A program made the translations under genes and the position numbers. The notes below the pieces were generated by a model. That model searched no databases. It was given only the letters and a program-made list of their open reading frames with translations, and was not told where the DNA came from. 25,764 nt of DNA, from positions 1 through 25,764 of the forward strand of contig JAEZRV010000050.1 of the NCBI GenBank assembly GCA_023444055.1, read 5' to 3'. Positions 15,186 through 22,726 of this stretch are shown in pieces; the stretch's first letter is position 1; every line of letters begins with the position of its first letter. Origin of the DNA: Bacillota bacterium. Its GTDB lineage: Bacteria > Bacillota > Clostridia > Acetivibrionales > DSM-1351.

Positions 15186-16586
15186 ATGTACAAAAAAATG
15201 ATAAATAGAAAAAAGGCTTCTAATAGAATAAATTACTTAATTACAGTAGGTATTTTTCTGACTTTTCTAGTGGGAATTACTTTTGGTATTTCAGCTTATA
15301 AAAGCCTCTCTTACGAGTATTATTATAATGGTATTTATGTTGATGGTATAGACATTTCAGGCATGACGAAAGATAATGCAATTAAAAAGCTACAGAAAGA
15401 ATTTAATATAAATTATCAAAGCAGGGTAATTCAATTAAAATATAAAGAAAAAACATGGCCGATATCTCTCAAAAGTTTAAATTATCATTTTGATTTTGAT
15501 GCAACACTTGATTATGCGTATAGTATTGGACGAGAGGGGAGTATATATCATCGGCTAAAAACAATAAATATTATTAAAAATAAAAATATTAACCTTATTG
15601 TTTCTGCTAAATATGACGAAATTAAGATTATAAAAAATTTAGAGATTATAAAAAAGGAGATAGATTTTTTAGGAGTTTCTTCCACTTATACTTATAATTA
15701 TGGTAAAATAAACTGTACAAATGATATTGAAGGAAAAATCTTAAATATTGAGGAAAATAAAAAATTAATAGAAAAACATTTACTTAATAGAGAACTTGAG
15801 AATATTTATTTAATTGTTCATCCCATGAAACCTTCAATTACACTTGCAGATGTTAAAGAGCTAAAGGATATTCTAGCTTCATATACAACTAATTTTAATG
15901 CAAATAATTATTGCAGAGCAAATAATATAAAATTAGCAAGCAGAAAAATAAATAACTATTTGTTATTGCCTGGTGAAGAATTTTCGATGGATTTAGCACT
16001 TGGCCCTAGGACAACAGCCCTTGGCTTTATGGAAGCACCAATTATAATGAAAAATACCGTTGTACGAGGAACTGGAGGAGGAGTTTGTCAAGTAGCTTCA
16101 ACTTTATATAATGCTGTTCTGCTTTCAATGTTGCAAGTTACTAGCAGAGTAAATCACTCAATACCTCTTAGCTATGTACCTCCAGGGCAGGATGCAACAA
16201 TATCAGAGGGGTATATTGATTTTAAATTTAAAAATAATAGGGATTATACTATTTGCATTGTAACAGAAGTAAGTGGAGGCAATGTAACTATTAAAATAAT
16301 AGGAAGAAAACGTGATGATGACCCTACAGTTAAATTAAGACCGATTATTATTGAGGAGTATGACCCTCCGTATCCTGAATATATTGTAGATGAAAGCCTT
16401 TCGGATGATCAAGTTGTTACTAGACGTAAAGAAAAAAAAGGATTCAAAGCGGTATTATATAGGGATATTTATAACAAACAGGGTTCATTAATAAATACAG
16501 AAAAAATTAGTCAGGATATTTACAAGCCTGTACGTGGAATATTAGCAGTCAATAAAAAAGTTTTTAAATACTTGATAAAAAATTAA
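15186..16586 (+). CDS. VanW/YoaR-family membrane-anchored protein
   Basis: The 466-residue protein has a basic N-terminus, one membrane segment at about residues 16-37, an extracytoplasmic YoaR-type N-terminal region (VDGIDISGMTKDNAIKKL, about 52-230) and a VanW domain at about 235-375 with the hallmark LLLPGEEFSMD, RGTGGGVCQVASTLYNA and GQDATI. VanW proteins occur in vancomycin-resistance clusters and widely in Gram-positive cell-wall contexts, but their biochemical role is not established. I start at ATG 15186, which has GAGG (15173-15176) 9 nt upstream; an upstream in-frame ATG at 15162 lies inside a small hairpin (15157-15172) that abuts this site. No resistance genes are nearby. Confidence 0.9.
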   Translation: MYKKMINRKKASNRINYLITVGIFLTFLVGITFGISAYKSLSYEYYYNGIYVDGIDISGMTKDNAIKKLQKEFNINYQSRVIQLKYKEKTWPISLKSLNYHFDFDATLDYAYSIGREGSIYHRLKTINIIKNKNINLIVSAKYDEIKIIKNLEIIKKEIDFLGVSSTYTYNYGKINCTNDIEGKILNIEENKKLIEKHLLNRELENIYLIVHPMKPSITLADVKELKDILASYTTNFNANNYCRANNIKLASRKINNYLLLPGEEFSMDLALGPRTTALGFMEAPIIMKNTVVRGTGGGVCQVASTLYNAVLLSMLQVTSRVNHSIPLSYVPPGQDATISEGYIDFKFKNNRDYTICIVTEVSGGNVTIKIIGRKRDDDPTVKLRPIIIEEYDPPYPEYIVDESLSDDQVVTRRKEKKGFKAVLYRDIYNKQGSLINTEKISQDIYKPVRGILAVNKKVFKYLIKN

Positions 16587-16695
16587 TAAAATTTTTATAA
16601 TATTTGAGATACATTTAATAAAAGTTTTTTGTACTTAATCAACTTATAGAACTAAATCTATAAATATTAAATAACTAACGATTAGAGGTATTGAT

Positions 16696-17379
16696 ATGAA
16701 TGATTTGCTTTACAATAAGAAAGTTATTTGTCCTGTATGCAATAGAGAGATAGAAGTTACAAGAGTTAAAACCAAGGCTTGTAAAGTACTTTCAAGGGAT
16801 ACTGATATGTGCGTACATTATGAAAACATTAATGTGCTTTTTTATGATGTATGGGTATGTGAGAATTGTGGGTATGCTGCTTTGCAAGACAAATTTGAAG
16901 GGTTATTCACCAGAGATATTAAAGCTATAAAAGATAATATTAGTAGCAATTGGGTAAGAAGAAGTTTTAAAGGAGAAAGAGATGTCAACCAAGCTATAGA
17001 AGCTTTTAAACTGGCGCTCCTTACATTAAAAGTAAGAAATGCAAAGAATAGTGAATTGGCAAAGGTATGCTTAAGAATAGCGTGGTTGTATAGATTTAAA
17101 GAAAGCCCAAATCATGAGTTAAAGTATCTTAATTTTGCATTAGAATCTTATAACGAAGCCTATCAAAAAGAAAGGTTTCCACTGGACAAGCTTGATGAAA
17201 TAACTTGTATGTATATAATTGCAGAGCTGTTTAGAAGGGTAGGAAAGTATGAAGATGCTATTTTGTGGTTTAGTCGTATTGTTGCATCTCCAGAAGCTAG
17301 AAGTAAGCCTAGCTTAATGGATATGGCTCGTGAACAGTACCAGTTAGCAAAAGATCAGCTGTCAGGTGTAACCACATAA
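16696..17379 (+). CDS. DUF2225 family protein with TPR-like C-terminus
   Basis: The 227-residue protein starts with a CPVC pair and has a second cysteine pair (VCENCGYAA), with a further cysteine between (KTKACKVL): a likely zinc-binding N-terminal third, characteristic of DUF2225. The rest (about 85-225) is helical with tetratricopeptide-like spacing (AIEAFKLALLTLK, NFALESYNEAY, YEDAILWFSRIV). The family is common in spore-forming Firmicutes and has no settled function; protein binding is likely from the TPR-like helices. AGAGGT lies 8 nt before the ATG. It stands between the VanW-family gene and an AIR-synthase-like gene with gaps over 100 bp, so it may be transcribed alone. Confidence 0.85.
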   Translation: MNDLLYNKKVICPVCNREIEVTRVKTKACKVLSRDTDMCVHYENINVLFYDVWVCENCGYAALQDKFEGLFTRDIKAIKDNISSNWVRRSFKGERDVNQAIEAFKLALLTLKVRNAKNSELAKVCLRIAWLYRFKESPNHELKYLNFALESYNEAYQKERFPLDKLDEITCMYIIAELFRRVGKYEDAILWFSRIVASPEARSKPSLMDMAREQYQLAKDQLSGVTT

Positions 17380-17506
17380 ATATATAGAATTATGCAACCG
17401 TCTCAATCACCATTAGATTTAATGTAACAACATAAGTATATTAAAACGAGGTACACTACTTGCAAGTACAAAAAAAATATGATATTAATAACAAGAAGAA
17501 ATTAGT

Positions 17507-17536
17507 TTGGATGTTGTACGGAAAAAATTATATAAA
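17507..17536 (+). promoter_or_regulatory. Candidate promoter of the AIR-synthase-like gene
   Basis: TTGGAT (17507-17512), an 18-bp spacer and TATAAA (17531-17536) could be a promoter about 40 bp before the ATG. A 12-bp palindrome TACTTGCAAGTA (17457-17468) lies 40 bp upstream and might be an operator. Confidence 0.35.
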
Positions 17537-17574
17537 ATTTGGACTAATATCGAAGTAAAAATTGGAGGCACGTA

Positions 17575-18567
17575 ATGAAATCTGGCAAGATACCAAATGA
17601 AATTTTAAATAAAATTGTTCTTAGTAAAATTAATAAGTTCAGAGATGATGTGATTCTTCGACCTGGAATTGGTGAAGACTGTGCAGCAATTGATTTTGGC
17701 AAATATGCATGTGTACTATCAACTGACCCTATTACAGCAGCGGTAAATAAGGTTGGTCAACTTTCTGTTCACATATCTTGTAATGATATTGCATCAAGTG
17801 GAGTTGAGCCGATAGGATTACTAGTAACTATTCTATGCCCAGTAGGTACAAGTGAAGCAGAGCTTGAAAAAGTAATGGAACAGGTATGTTCTACTGCTTC
17901 AGAGCTGAATGTTGAAATAATAGGTGGTCATACTGAGGTTACACCATCAGTAAATCAGATCATTATTTCTACTACTTGTATTGGTAAGGCTCAAGCAAAT
18001 GAAATTGTATCATCTTCTGGAGCGAAACCTGGTGATAGTGTAATAATTACTAAAAGTGCTGGACTAGAAGGTACAGCAATAATTGCAAATGATTTTGAGC
18101 ACAAGTTAGCTAATATAATAAGCAAAGAAGATTTAAACTATGCAAAAAACTTTATCAATTCTTTAAGTGTAGTAAAAGAAGGCGTTTTGGCAGGTAAGTA
18201 TGGTGCTACATCTATGCATGATATTACAGAGGGAGGCATATTAGGTGCTGCATGGGAGGTTGCAGAGGCTTCTGGTACGGGTATTATTATAAATAAAGAT
18301 AATATTCCAGTTGATTCTGTTACAAATTCAATTTGTGAGGCATTAGAAATAAATGTGCTTCGATTAATTTCCAGCGGATGTATGTTAATAACTTGTCCTG
18401 ATGGTGAAGGTCTTGTAAAGCTTTTAGAAAGTAATAATATTAAGGCTACTGTTATTGGAACTATTACAGCAAATGAAAATGAGAAATTACTCATAAGTAA
18501 AAAGGAAGGCACTGTACAAGATATTGAACCTCCATCTGCTGATGAACTTTATAAGTTGAATATATAG
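17575..18567 (+). CDS. AIR synthase/HypE-like ATP-binding protein
   Basis: The 330-residue protein belongs to the PurM/SelD/ThiL/HypE superfamily, which uses ATP to activate a substrate. The N-terminal glycine/aspartate motif PGIGEDCAAIDFG, the STDPIT segment, HISCNDIASSG and the central IIGGHTEVTP are visible in the first 130 residues; SMHDITEGGILGAAWEVAEASG marks the C-terminal half. True HypE ends in a conserved cysteine that carries the cyanide precursor; this protein ends ADELYKLNI, so it is probably not a hydrogenase maturation factor. The substrate is unknown. TTGGAGGC precedes the ATG. A hairpin then separates it from glyA, which has its own promoter. Confidence 0.85.
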   Translation: MKSGKIPNEILNKIVLSKINKFRDDVILRPGIGEDCAAIDFGKYACVLSTDPITAAVNKVGQLSVHISCNDIASSGVEPIGLLVTILCPVGTSEAELEKVMEQVCSTASELNVEIIGGHTEVTPSVNQIIISTTCIGKAQANEIVSSSGAKPGDSVIITKSAGLEGTAIIANDFEHKLANIISKEDLNYAKNFINSLSVVKEGVLAGKYGATSMHDITEGGILGAAWEVAEASGTGIIINKDNIPVDSVTNSICEALEINVLRLISSGCMLITCPDGEGLVKLLESNNIKATVIGTITANENEKLLISKKEGTVQDIEPPSADELYKLNI

Positions 18568-18612
18568 TTACTAATAATTTTTGATTGTAAAACAAAAATG
18601 TATAAATATGTA

Positions 18613-18651
18613 ATATAGCAAATAATTTTGTATAATTATTTGCTATATTTA
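18613..18651 (+). terminator. Probable terminator after the AIR-synthase-like gene
   Basis: ATATAGCAAATAAT (18613-18626) and ATTATTTGCTATAT (18635-18648) form a perfect 14-bp stem with an 8-nt loop, followed by TTAATT. The stem is AT-rich and the T-run short, so it may be a weak terminator or an operator next to the glyA promoter. Confidence 0.55.
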
Positions 18652-18652
18652 A

Positions 18653-18682
18653 TTGACATTAGTGTAGCTGTTTTATTATAAT
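18653..18682 (+). promoter_or_regulatory. glyA promoter
   Basis: TTGACA (18653-18658), an 18-bp spacer and TATAAT (18677-18682) are both full consensus, about 65 bp upstream of the glyA start. This points to a strong vegetative promoter. Confidence 0.8.
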
Positions 18683-18708
18683 TTTAATAGTATAATTATT
18701 AACAAATG

Positions 18709-18732
18709 ATGCCAAAAATTAATTTTTGGCAT
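18709..18732 (+). promoter_or_regulatory. Perfect 24-bp palindrome in the glyA leader
   Basis: ATGCCAAAAATT is followed at once by its exact reverse complement, ending one base before the GGAGTGGAGG ribosome-binding region. In RNA it would fold into a hairpin next to the site; in DNA it could be an operator about 25 bp downstream of the transcription start. No known riboswitch is recognised here. Confidence 0.55.
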
Positions 18733-18747
18733 GGAGTGGAGGCAAAA

Positions 18748-19986
18748 GTGTATAATATTGATACAATAAAAAAAATGGATCCTCAAGTTGCAGAGGCTAT
18801 TGAACTTGAAGTTAATAGACAAAGAAATAAAATAGAGCTAATTGCTTCTGAGAATTTTGTAAGCGATGCTGTTATCGAAGCTCTAGGTACTCCTTTGACA
18901 AACAAATATGCTGAAGGTTATCCTGGAAAAAGATATTATGGTGGTTGTGAACATGTAGACGTAATTGAGCAATTAGCTATAGATAGAGCTAAAGAAATAT
19001 TTGGTGCAGAGCATGCAAATGTTCAGCCTCATTCTGGAGCACAAGCAAATGCAGCTGTTTTTCTTGCTTTCTTGAACCCAGGTGATACATTTTTAGGTAT
19101 GAATTTAGCCCATGGAGGTCACTTAAGTCATGGAAGTCCTGCTAATATTTCAGGAAAATATTACAATGTAGTACCTTATGGTGTTAGAGAAGACAACAGC
19201 TATATAGATTATGATGAACTCAGAAATCTTGCTAAAGCAAATTCTCCAAAGCTTATTGTTGCTGGTGCAAGTGCATATCCAAGAACACTTGATTTTAAGG
19301 CTTTCAGAGAGATAGCTGATGAAGTTGGAGCAATATTAATGGTTGATATGGCACATATAGCTGGACTGGTTGCAGCAGGTGTTCATCCAAGCCCAGTTCC
19401 TTATGCAGATGTTGTAACTACAACTACACATAAAACTTTAAGAGGACCAAGAGGCGGTATGATTCTCTGTAAAGAAGAACACGCAAAGAAAATCAATAGC
19501 GCTGTATTCCCAGGAACACAAGGCGGACCATTAATGCACGTTATTGCTTCTAAAGCAGTTTGCTTCAAAGAAGTACTTTCTCCTGAATTTAAAACTTATC
19601 AACAGAATATTGTTAAGAATGCAAAGGCATTGTCCTTGGCTCTAATGGATAAAGGATTTAAGCTGGTTTCTGATGGTACAGACAACCACTTGATGCTTGT
19701 AAATCTTACAAACATGAACATAACTGGTAAAGAAGCCCAGTTAAAGCTTGATGAAGTTAACATTACTTGTAATAAAAATGGAATACCTTTTGATACACAG
19801 AGTCCATTTATTACTAGTGGTATCAGACTTGGAACTCCTGCAGTAACTGCAAGGGGCATGAAGGAAGAAGATATGAAGGAGATTGCAGATCTTATTCATC
19901 TTACTATTACTGACTTTGATAATTCTAAGGATAGCATTATAAATAGAGTAGAAACTCTTAGCGGAAAATATCCATTGTATAGATAA
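18748..19986 (+). CDS. glyA: Serine hydroxymethyltransferase
   Basis: GlyA interconverts serine and glycine while loading tetrahydrofolate with a one-carbon unit, using pyridoxal phosphate. The 412-residue protein is the normal length, with ELIASENFVS, the PLP lysine in TTTTHKTLRGPRGG (K229), MVDMAHIAGLVA and HSGAQAN. I start at GTG 18748 because GGAGG (18738-18742) is 5 nt upstream and MYNIDTIKKMDPQ fits family N-termini; in-frame ATGs at 18706 and 18709 lie at the start of the leader palindrome and lack a site. A strong promoter and a terminator suggest a single-gene transcript. Confidence 0.97.
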   Translation: MYNIDTIKKMDPQVAEAIELEVNRQRNKIELIASENFVSDAVIEALGTPLTNKYAEGYPGKRYYGGCEHVDVIEQLAIDRAKEIFGAEHANVQPHSGAQANAAVFLAFLNPGDTFLGMNLAHGGHLSHGSPANISGKYYNVVPYGVREDNSYIDYDELRNLAKANSPKLIVAGASAYPRTLDFKAFREIADEVGAILMVDMAHIAGLVAAGVHPSPVPYADVVTTTTHKTLRGPRGGMILCKEEHAKKINSAVFPGTQGGPLMHVIASKAVCFKEVLSPEFKTYQQNIVKNAKALSLALMDKGFKLVSDGTDNHLMLVNLTNMNITGKEAQLKLDEVNITCNKNGIPFDTQSPFITSGIRLGTPAVTARGMKEEDMKEIADLIHLTITDFDNSKDSIINRVETLSGKYPLYR

Positions 19987-20072
19987 TTGAAGAAAAAACG
20001 GTCTATATTAGAATTATTGACTTAAAGCTAATGGGAATAGACTTTATTCAGTACTTAAATATTAATAATAAG

Positions 20073-20113
20073 AGAGCTAGAACAGCATTATTCGCCTGTT
20101 TTAGCTCTTTTTA
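20073..20113 (+). terminator. Intrinsic terminator of glyA
   Basis: AGAGCTAGAACAG (20073-20085) pairs with CTGTTTTAGCTCT (20096-20108), 13 pairs with one G-T, followed by a T-run. This is a classical Rho-independent terminator about 85 bp after glyA. The rest of the 420-bp gap up to the antitoxin gene shows nothing else I can support before its promoter. Confidence 0.85.
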
Positions 20114-20341
20114 CTGTTCTAAACAAAGACCCCAGATATGTTCTAGTGGAATTTTGACTTGTTAAAGGTAAGAATTTGGTGTTTTATAGGATAAAAGTGG
20201 AATGTTATGTATTATTTTTTTGTTATACCAGAGAAATGGATTTATGTTATGGAATTGTACTGACAAAAACTAATAAGAGCATGCTTAAATAATATAATAG
20301 AAGGTAGGAATCCTGATACTACAGTGTAGATATTTCCTGTA

Positions 20342-20374
20342 TTGTTATCTGTACATAATTATGCTATAATTATG
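20342..20374 (+). promoter_or_regulatory. Toxin-antitoxin promoter with autoregulatory inverted repeat
   Basis: TTGTTA (20342-20347), a 17-bp spacer and TATAAT (20365-20370) form a promoter. A perfect inverted repeat, CATAATTAT (20354-20362) and ATAATTATG (20366-20374), straddles the -10 element, as expected for an operator bound by a Phd/YefM antitoxin. Confidence 0.65.
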
Positions 20375-20407
20375 TCATTCGAATAAAATCTAATGAGGTG
20401 ATAAATA

Positions 20408-20674
20408 ATGCCACAAATAAGACCTATAACTGATCTGAGAAACACAAATGAAATTTCAGATTTATGTCATAAGCAAGGTGAACCAATATTTATTACAAAA
20501 AACGGATATGGTGATTTAGTTGTGATGAGTATTGAAACATATGAACGTCAACTTGCACTTGTAGACATATATAAAAAGCTTGCTGAAGCTGAGCAGGAAA
20601 TTGCCAATGGTACCCCTTTGCTAGATGGAGAAAACGTTTTTAAAGGATTGAGAGATAAATATGCCAGAAAATAA
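20408..20674 (+). CDS. Phd/YefM-family antitoxin
   Basis: The 88-residue protein has the typical Phd/YefM N-terminal DNA-binding fold (MPQIRPITDLRNTNEISDLC, then EPIFITKNGYGDLVVMSIETYE) and a helical, charged C-terminal toxin-binding tail. It would repress its own promoter and neutralise the downstream toxin. GAGGTGAT lies 6-7 nt before the ATG. Its end overlaps the toxin start by 14 bp in another frame, the usual coupling. The antitoxin is intact whereas its partner toxin carries a frameshift, a common end state of such modules. An inverted repeat in the promoter fits autoregulation. Confidence 0.92.
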   Translation: MPQIRPITDLRNTNEISDLCHKQGEPIFITKNGYGDLVVMSIETYERQLALVDIYKKLAEAEQEIANGTPLLDGENVFKGLRDKYARK

Positions 20675-20982
20675 TTTCAGCTTGAAATTTAGTACAAAAG
20701 CAAGTCATGATTTAGAACAAATTTATATCTACATTTCTGAGAAATTATTTGCTGATGCTGCGGCTGATAGGCTTCTTGATAAAAATCGAAAATAGTATTA
20801 TGCTATTAAGGAGCTTTCCGTATTCTTGCAGCTTTGTTTTAGATGATCTAATGAGAAGTAAAGGATATCGCAAATTAATAGTTAATAATTATATAGTATT
20901 CTATTTGGTCAATGAGATTGAAAAGCAAGTTGTAATTATGAGAATTCTTTACGGTGCACAAAACTATCAAGATATACTCTGA
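20661..20982 (+). pseudogene. ParE/RelE-family toxin interrupted by a +1 frameshift
   Basis: The first frame (ATG 20661) encodes NFSLKFSTKASHDLEQIYIY and continues to DRLLDKNRK, then stops at about 20795. The second frame continues the same protein: DKIENSIMLLRSFPYSCSFV up to GAQNYQDIL at 20982. Removing one A from the A5 run in GATAAAAATCG (about 20780-20784) joins them into a 106-residue toxin of ordinary ParE/RelE length, with RSKGYRKLIVNNYIVFYLV typical of the family. As sequenced, only about 44 residues are made. A sequencing error in the A-run, or ribosomal slippage there, could also explain it. Confidence 0.85.
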
Positions 20983-21063
20983 TTTTTAGAATTGCCAACA
21001 TAAATGTTATAATTATTTGAAAAACGTATGTAATCTATTTATTCTCCATTTATATATAAGTAA

Positions 21064-21278
21064 AGACTAAATTCTGTCACTTTTAAAAAATATGAATATT
21101 ATGCTGAATTTAAACATGATATGGAGCAAATTAAATCTGTTATTAAATACTGGAATAAAAATTAGTTTTATCCATTGCATATTCGGTGACATCCTAAATT
21201 AGTGATTTTGAGGACAAATCTATCGTAGATGATAATAATGTCGTTGTCACAGGCGCTAATGATGCTCTATTATTATGA
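21064..21278 (+). other. Possible decayed coding fragments
   Basis: The 360-bp gap between the toxin and the recombinase has no full gene. Two short open stretches without starts look protein-like: 21064-21165 (ending YAEFKHDMEQIKSVIKYWNK then stop) and 21198-21278 (DFEDKSIVDDNNVVVTGAND then stop). They may be remnants of a lost gene; the second faintly resembles the C-terminal region of DJ-1/PfpI proteins. This is weak evidence. Confidence 0.25.
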
Positions 21279-21341
21279 TTTTAGTTTTTTACTTATTAAT
21301 GCCTAAAATAGTAAATGACATTAATTATTTTAAAAAAATGT

Positions 21342-22364
21342 TTACTTATTCATATCATCATCAATGCTTTTAAGTTTTCTCTGGCTTTCCGGAACGAACT
21401 CACTCAACGGATTCCTGCTTACCGCATCACGGAGCTGTTCTTGGTCTAGGTGAGTGTATATCTCTGTGGTGGCAATGCTTTGATGGCCTAATAATTCTTG
21501 CAAAGCTCTGATATCAACTTTGCCGTACTTATACATTAAAGTAGCGGCTGTATGTCTTAGTTTATGGGTTGAGTACCGCTGTGGGTCAAGACCTGCTTCC
21601 TTGATATATTTTTTTACAATTTTTTGAACTGATTCTTTACTGATACGCTGCAAACGCTTACTTATAAATAAGGCGTTTTTATCTTTTACACCGTTAACAG
21701 GACGGACTTTCATATATGCCTCAATAGCTTGCAAACAGGCATTATTGAGTGGTATGCTGCGTTCTTTGTCGCCTTTACCGATAACAGTCAGACAGTTATT
21801 TTTGATATTATTTAAATTAATCCCAACTAATTCAGATAATCGAATTCCACAATTCAAAAATAAAGTAATTATTGCGTAATCACGTTCGGAATACTCACTA
21901 TTAACTGTATTAACAGAAGCCAGCAAGTCTTTGCTTTCTTCAACATTTAAATATCTTGGAAGTCTTTTTAAAATTTTTGGTGATTCCAATTCATTTGTAG
22001 GGTTAAAAGCAAGGAGCTTAGCTTTGTTTGTAAGATAATTAAAAAAAGCTTTCAAGCTGGCAACCTTTCTAGCTCTGGCGTGTGATGTATTATCACGGTT
22101 ATTGCTCACAAAAGACATAAATGAATATAAATCACTTAATGTAACAGTTTTTAATAATTCTATATCAACATTTGTAATGTCTATCTCATCAAATTCAACT
22201 TGTTTATCTACAAGCTTTCTATGAATCTTCAAAAATCGGAAGAAAACCCTGAGATCATAAAAATACACTTGAACTGTATTTGGAGATTTTCCTTTTATTG
22301 TTTGAAGATAATTTAAAAAATCTCTTAAAATTAAAGGCATTTCAAAATCAGAAATATTTTTCAT
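21342..22364 (-). CDS. Xer-type tyrosine recombinase
   Basis: This 340-residue site-specific recombinase has an N-terminal SAM-like core-binding domain (about 8-120) and a C-terminal catalytic domain. The catalytic residues are all present: R175 (CGIRLSELVG), the beta-strand lysine region (GKGDKERSIP), H267-x-x-R270 (HKLRHTAA), H294 (LLGHQS) and the nucleophile Y303 (EIYTHLD). ATG 22364 is chosen because GGAG lies 7-8 nt upstream on the minus strand; the in-frame TTG at 22382 overlaps that site. Its length and sequence fit chromosomal XerC/XerD-like enzymes as well as element-borne integrases. No attachment site was identified, and the next genes do not form an obvious mobile element. Confidence 0.9.
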   Translation of the reverse strand: MKNISDFEMPLILRDFLNYLQTIKGKSPNTVQVYFYDLRVFFRFLKIHRKLVDKQVEFDEIDITNVDIELLKTVTLSDLYSFMSFVSNNRDNTSHARARKVASLKAFFNYLTNKAKLLAFNPTNELESPKILKRLPRYLNVEESKDLLASVNTVNSEYSERDYAIITLFLNCGIRLSELVGINLNNIKNNCLTVIGKGDKERSIPLNNACLQAIEAYMKVRPVNGVKDKNALFISKRLQRISKESVQKIVKKYIKEAGLDPQRYSTHKLRHTAATLMYKYGKVDIRALQELLGHQSIATTEIYTHLDQEQLRDAVSRNPLSEFVPESQRKLKSIDDDMNK

Positions 22365-22663
22365 ATGTAAACTCCAATTCAATTTATTTATGTATATGTC
22401 GTAATAGTTCTATTTTTAATTCAAAATCTCTTTTTAACCATTATAAAATAAATCTTTAAATATTATTATAACACCATTTAATCTAAATATTTAATATTTT
22501 AAAACATAAAAAGCAGGGATACAAGCATATTGCAAAGCTATCAGTAGTTTATAATTTTTTAAAAGACTAAATATTTAAATAACTGAAAAACAATAAAAAG
22601 AAACAAAAAATGACTAAAAATACTATAATAACACAAACATACACAAAGTGGTTTGAAAAACAA

Positions 22664-22693
22664 TCGACAATATACGACGGAATATGCTATAAT
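22664..22693 (+). promoter_or_regulatory. Promoter of the chemoreceptor gene
   Basis: TCGACA (22664-22669), an 18-bp spacer and TATAAT (22688-22693) lie 34 bp before the chosen ATG. The rest of the gap from 22365 is very AT-rich, and I see no other feature I can support in it. Confidence 0.6.
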
Positions 22694-22726
22694 GAATTGA
22701 ATATTTACATAATAGGGGGCTTGAAT

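Noticed and set aside
14924..15193. Minus-strand open frame of 89 codons upstream of the VanW-family gene
   Set aside because: It overlaps the degenerate hairpin element and the ribosome-binding site of the real gene, and has no family-like motifs.
20749..20982. A separate 77-codon gene starting at 20749
   Set aside because: It continues the ParE/RelE toxin in the shifted frame; it has no ribosome-binding site and begins inside the toxin coding region.
22510..22560. Sequence with GGGATACAAGC and TTGCAAAGCTATC, reminiscent of a class I c-di-GMP riboswitch before the chemoreceptor
   Set aside because: The required hairpin arms and most conserved positions are missing, and the gene has its own promoter downstream of this stretch.
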